DNA from: Leifsonia sp040686855
GTDB lineage: Bacteria > Actinomycetota > Actinomycetes > Actinomycetales > Microbacteriaceae
NCBI RefSeq assembly: GCF_040686855.1
Contig: NZ_JBFBOG010000002.1
Location: 1,054,001 to 1,118,000, forward strand
Direction of reading: 5' to 3'
Length of the DNA stretch: 64,000 nucleotides
Numbering within the stretch: position 1 is the first letter of the stretch; the number at the start of each line of letters is the position of its first letter. The notes beneath the pieces were generated by a model that saw only the letters and a list, made by a program, of their open reading frames with translations, had not been told where the DNA came from and made no database searches. A program made the translations under genes and the position numbers. Positions 60,805 to 64,000 of this stretch are shown here, in pieces.

Positions 60805-62145
60805 TCAGCGGGCGTCGGGGACTGACCGCTTCGTGGACACCGCGATCGCGACGAGGAGGGCCCAGCCGCCCTCGATGAGCATCCGGCTCTCGGCGAAGCT
60901 CTGCGCGATCAGTGCGGCCATGAGCAGCAGCGGGAGCAGCGTCGTCGCGGTGTAGGGCTGGTCGTCGGCGACGGTCCAGCGCGGGCGGTCGACGGCGAGG
61001 AACCAGCTTCGCCCGAAGGTGGTGAGTACCAGGAGGATGAAGACGACGAGTCCGACGATCCCGAGCTGCAGCCAGACGTCGAGCCACGCGTTGTGCGCCT
61101 GCAGGTACTCGACGCCGTTGCGGGTCGCCAGCCCGTCGAAGGGCTTCACCCACGGCGCCCAGTAGCTCACCCAGCCCCAGCCGAAGACAGGACGCTGCTG
61201 CGCCAGCCGGATCACCGCGTCCCAGATGTCGATCCGGCCGGTGAGGTCTTCGCTCTTGCCGAACAGCGCCGGGAGGCGGGATCCGAACACCGACACCACC
61301 ACGATGGTCGCCGCCACGAGCGCTGCGGCGACGACGTACACGGGCGTCCGCCGCTCGGGGCCGACGCGACGCGCCCACAGTGCGAAGCCGAGGACGACGG
61401 CCGTCGCGAGGGCCGCCGCGATGACGGTCGCGGAGCGGGTCAGCGCGAGCATCAGCACGGCGACGACGAGCCAGCTCGTCGCCGAGCCGCGGCGGAGCGT
61501 CCGGTCGGCCCGCTGGATGGCGAACACGACGATCGCGAGCAGTGCGATCATCGCCAGCAGGTTGCTGTTCCCGACGATCCCCTGGATGGGGCCGCCGTGG
61601 AACAGCAGGTCGCGGCTCCAGTAGAAGGCAGAGGGCAGCTTGCCCGCCGGTACGGCCTGCACCGGAGTGAGCGGGAGGACCGGCTGCCGGACGAACACCG
61701 CCACGACGAACTCGAACAGCAGTGAGAGGCCGAGGATCCAGCGGAACGCGTTGCCCAGCGCGTTCAGCAGGCCGGCGGTCGACAGCCGCAGGCCGAGGAA
61801 CAGCCCGCCGATCGTCGTGAGCAGCTGTGCCAGCACCCCGAGCGCACTCGCGCCGGGATACGCCGACCAGGCGATCGACAGCACGGCCAGCGCCAGGAAC
61901 ACCAGCAGCGTCTTCGGGAACGTACGCCAGCGGAACACCGGGCGGGAGCGCACCACGAGGATCGCGCTGCCGACCGCGAGCGCCGCGGCGAGCACGAAGT
62001 ACCCCGGCCAGCTGATCAGATTGCGCCAGAACTCGCCGGCGAACAGCGTGAACAGGAGGACGGCCGCGAAGACCGACTCGCCCGTCCCCGTGACCGCCCG
62101 GGCGGCGCGGATGCGGGCGCCTAGCGCGGGGGTCGGGCTCGTCAC
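60805..62145 (-). CDS. O-antigen polymerase/ligase-like membrane protein (Wzy/WaaL), copy 2
   Basis: 446 residues, about 11 membrane helices. IQGIVGNSNLLAMIALLA, LTGRIDIWDAVIRLAQQRPVFGWGWVSYW, and LQAHNAWLDVWLQLGIVGLVVF line up with the copy at 59.5 kb, so the two are tandem paralogues. The GTG at 62145 is 6 nt after TATCCT, giving a leaderless transcript; the longer ORF reading to 62163 would start before the -10 box. It begins 15 bases after the manA stop on the same strand. Confidence 0.88.
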   Translation of the reverse strand: MTSPTPALGARIRAARAVTGTGESVFAAVLLFTLFAGEFWRNLISWPGYFVLAAALAVGSAILVVRSRPVFRWRTFPKTLLVFLALAVLSIAWSAYPGASALGVLAQLLTTIGGLFLGLRLSTAGLLNALGNAFRWILGLSLLFEFVVAVFVRQPVLPLTPVQAVPAGKLPSAFYWSRDLLFHGGPIQGIVGNSNLLAMIALLAIVVFAIQRADRTLRRGSATSWLVVAVLMLALTRSATVIAAALATAVVLGFALWARRVGPERRTPVYVVAAALVAATIVVVSVFGSRLPALFGKSEDLTGRIDIWDAVIRLAQQRPVFGWGWVSYWAPWVKPFDGLATRNGVEYLQAHNAWLDVWLQLGIVGLVVFILLVLTTFGRSWFLAVDRPRWTVADDQPYTATTLLPLLLMAALIAQSFAESRMLIEGGWALLVAIAVSTKRSVPDAR

Positions 62146-62151
62146 CCCCGA

Positions 62152-62157
62152 AGGATA
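62152..62157 (-). promoter_or_regulatory. -10 box TATCCT of the second Wzy-like gene
   Basis: TATCCT, 6 nt upstream of GTG 62145 and 2 nt after the manA stop codon. Confidence 0.5.
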
Positions 62158-62159
62158 GC

Positions 62160-63326
62160 TCACCGGTTCGGGGTGGCGACGAACACGGTGCCCGGGCCGT
62201 CCGCGACCGAGACGGCGCCCTCGTCCGCGGTGACGACGGTCGCCTCACCGCGGCGGAGCGTCGTGCTCCCGGAGGCGCCGGTGAGCGTGACCGTCCCATC
62301 CGTGCAGAGCGCGATCGCCGTGCCAGGGAGCTCCAGCCGCGCCTGGGCGACATCGGCGTCGAGCACCACGCGCGCGAGCTGGAAGTCGGGGACGTCCGGA
62401 CGGAACATCTCGACGCCGCGCGCGGGGTGCTCCGGCGCCAGCGGGGTGGCCCGGATGGGCGAGAAGTCGAGCACCGAGACGAGCTCGGGAACGTCGATCC
62501 GCTTGCGTGTGAGCCCGCCACGCAGCACGTTGTCGGAGGCCGCCATCAGTTCGATGCCGAGTCCCTTCAGGTACGCGTGGATGTTGCCCGCCGGGAGGTA
62601 GAGCACCTCGCCGGGCCGCAAGGTCGCCCGGTTGAGGAGGAGGGCGAGCACGATCCCGGGATCGCCCGGGAACGCCGCGTCGAGCATCCGGACGGTGTCC
62701 GCGTCCCGGTCGTCGGGCAACGCCCGGGCGGCCGCGACGACCTCGGCGACGAGCAGATCGACGTCGGTGTCGCCGCCGAGCAGCCACTCGGTCGACCTAC
62801 GCAGCACCGCGCCCGGCTCGCCGTCGAGGGTGCGGGCGAAGCCCGAGATCACCGCGCCGCCCGTGCTCGCGGCCGCAAGGCGCTCGAGCGCGGCCCGGCT
62901 CTCGGCGGGGTCGCGGAAGCCGCACAGCGCTTCGAACGGATCGCTCAGCGCGAAGATCAGCTCCGGCTTGTGGAACGGGTCCTTGTAGTTGCGGTCGGCG
63001 GAGTCCGGCGCCAGCCCTGCGGCGTTCTCGCGCTCGAAGCCGGCGCGCGCCTGCTCGGGCGAGGGATGCGCCTGCAGCGACAGCGGCCCGTCGGCCGCGA
63101 GCACCTTGAGCAGGTACGGGAGGTCGCTGGTCCGCTCCCACTCGGCCAGGTCGGCCGCGCCGTCGGCGGTGGCCGGGTCGAGCACGCGGGCCGGGGAGCC
63201 GGGATGCGCGCCCAGCCACAGCTCCGCCTCCGGGCCGCCGCTCGGCTCGGTTCCGAGCAGGCCGGCGATCGCCGTGGTGGAGCCCCACGCGTAGTCGCGT
63301 GGAGTGTTGCCGATGCGCACAAACAT
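62160..63326 (-). CDS. manA: Mannose-6-phosphate isomerase, class I
   Basis: 388-residue Zn-dependent cupin that interconverts fructose-6-P and mannose-6-P, supplying GDP-mannose for glycans. PRDYAWGSTTAI, LLKVLAADGPLSLQAHPSPEQA (zinc-binding Gln/His), YKDPFHKPELIFAL (zinc Glu) and LYLPAGNIHAYLKGLGIELMAASDNVLRGGLT (zinc His and active-site region) are complete. GATGAGGAC serves as SD before ATG 63326, and TAGTTT at 63357-63362 is a likely -10. Confidence 0.95.
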   Translation of the reverse strand: MFVRIGNTPRDYAWGSTTAIAGLLGTEPSGGPEAELWLGAHPGSPARVLDPATADGAADLAEWERTSDLPYLLKVLAADGPLSLQAHPSPEQARAGFERENAAGLAPDSADRNYKDPFHKPELIFALSDPFEALCGFRDPAESRAALERLAAASTGGAVISGFARTLDGEPGAVLRRSTEWLLGGDTDVDLLVAEVVAAARALPDDRDADTVRMLDAAFPGDPGIVLALLLNRATLRPGEVLYLPAGNIHAYLKGLGIELMAASDNVLRGGLTRKRIDVPELVSVLDFSPIRATPLAPEHPARGVEMFRPDVPDFQLARVVLDADVAQARLELPGTAIALCTDGTVTLTGASGSTTLRRGEATVVTADEGAVSVADGPGTVFVATPNR

Positions 63327-63356
63327 GCGTCCTCATCCCTTTCGTCGCGTTGGACC

Positions 63357-63400
63357 AAACTACCAATCGCTTTGTCCGCCCGGCGTCCCGTCCGTAGGCT
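63357..63400. promoter_or_regulatory. Divergent promoter region of manA and the acyl-CoA dehydrogenase gene
   Basis: TAGTTT (63357-63362, minus) faces manA; TAGGCT (63395-63400, plus) faces the dehydrogenase, which also has GGAG before its ATG. Confidence 0.4.
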
Positions 63401-63441
63401 GACGACCGCCCGACCATCCCTGTGGACGCAATGGAGCAGAC

Positions 63442-64000
63442 ATGCCCTTCGAGACCATCGCCGGCGACTTCTACGGCTTCGAGAACCAGCTGACCGACCG
63501 CGAGAAGGAGTTCATCGCGACCCTCCGCGCGCAGCTGGAGTCCGAGGTCAAGCCGATCGTCAACGAGTTCTGGGAGAAGGCGGAGTTCCCGCACCAGATC
63601 ATCGACGTCCTGCACCGCAACGGCGCGATCGGCCTGGGCTTCCCCGAGACCGCGCCGTTCGAGAACTCCGCGGTGTTCCGCGGCTGGGTCGCGCTGGAGC
63701 TCGCCCGCATCGACGCGTCGGTGAGCACCTACGTCGGCGTGCAGAACGGCCTGGCGCTCGGCGCCATCGGCGTCTGCGGGTCGGATGAGCAGAAGGCCGA
63801 GTGGTTGCCGAAGCTGGCGAGCGGCGAGGTGCTGGGCGCCTTCGGCCTGACCGAGCCGACCTCAGGCTCCGACTCGGCCCAGGGCCTCAAGACGGTGGCG
63901 ACGCGCGACGGCGACGACTGGATCCTGAACGGCTCCAAGCGCTGGATCGGCAACGCGACCTTCAGCGACATCACCGTGATCTGGGCGAAGAGCGCCGAGG
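63442..64000 (+). CDS. Acyl-CoA dehydrogenase (3' end outside the window)
   Basis: First 186 residues of an FAD-dependent acyl-CoA dehydrogenase. An N-terminal helical domain (FENQLTDREKEFIATLRAQLESEV) is followed by IGLGFPE and the FAD/substrate motif GAFGLTEPTSGSDSAQGLKT and LNGSKRWIGNATFSDITVIWAK. The wording resembles glutaryl-CoA or medium-chain acyl-CoA dehydrogenases (GCDH-like KRWIGN), but specificity residues are beyond the window. ATG 63442 has GGAG 8 nt upstream. Confidence 0.9.
   Translation, partial: MPFETIAGDFYGFENQLTDREKEFIATLRAQLESEVKPIVNEFWEKAEFPHQIIDVLHRNGAIGLGFPETAPFENSAVFRGWVALELARIDASVSTYVGVQNGLALGAIGVCGSDEQKAEWLPKLASGEVLGAFGLTEPTSGSDSAQGLKTVATRDGDDWILNGSKRWIGNATFSDITVIWAKSAE

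Overview
The window is about 70% GC. It carries actinobacterial hallmarks: acyl-CoA carboxylase alpha, beta and epsilon subunits, an LCP protein, an rml rhamnose pathway, and many start codons placed 6-8 nt after a TAnnnT -10 box. Gene content fits the family Microbacteriaceae, and a Leifsonia-like organism is plausible; this is inference from gene content, not from a database search. No tRNA, rRNA, CRISPR array, intact transposase or phage gene was seen. Two genes are cut by the window edges: a CPA1 Na+/H+ antiporter at the left and an acyl-CoA dehydrogenase at the right.

Positions 1-18,530 are mostly housekeeping. They hold the antiporter, a DUF559-type protein behind a palindromic repeat cluster, the biotin carboxylase/BCCP protein, Maf, a TrmA/RlmD-type methyltransferase, and a response regulator/sensor kinase/membrane partner operon. 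These are followed by the carboxylase beta and epsilon genes with divergent birA, a PH-domain membrane protein, a GtrA protein, purK, purE, an LCP ligase and an acyltransferase-3.

Positions 18,531-34,154 are about the cell surface. A two-gene sortase-assembled pilus locus comes first; its class C sortase carries a decayed DUF11-like tail. Next are a GT4 glycosyltransferase and a secreted S1 protease with cell-wall-binding repeats. The dTDP-L-rhamnose genes follow as rmlBD and rmlCA, interleaved with two related secreted proteins that also end in cell-wall-binding repeats.

Positions 34,151-62,145 form a large surface polysaccharide locus. It contains a Wzm/Wzt ABC exporter, glycosyltransferases (two of them two-domain fusions), four DUF2142 membrane proteins, other GT-C-like membrane proteins, a polyprenyl-phosphate-type GT2 with DUF2304, a Wzx-like flippase and two Wzy/O-antigen-ligase-like proteins. 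manA (sugar phosphate supply) and the partial acyl-CoA dehydrogenase close the window. Together the region looks like synthesis, export and decoration of a rhamnose-containing wall glycan, with LCP and acyltransferase genes nearby for attachment and acylation.

Most notable observations: the sortase/DUF11 chimera, the recurrent leaderless-promoter architecture, an 18-codon leaderless ORF coupled to a DUF2142 gene, the ATP-site-less partner of the two-component system, the hairpin- and repeat-rich spacer at 9.8-10.16 kb, and the block of four DUF2142 paralogues.
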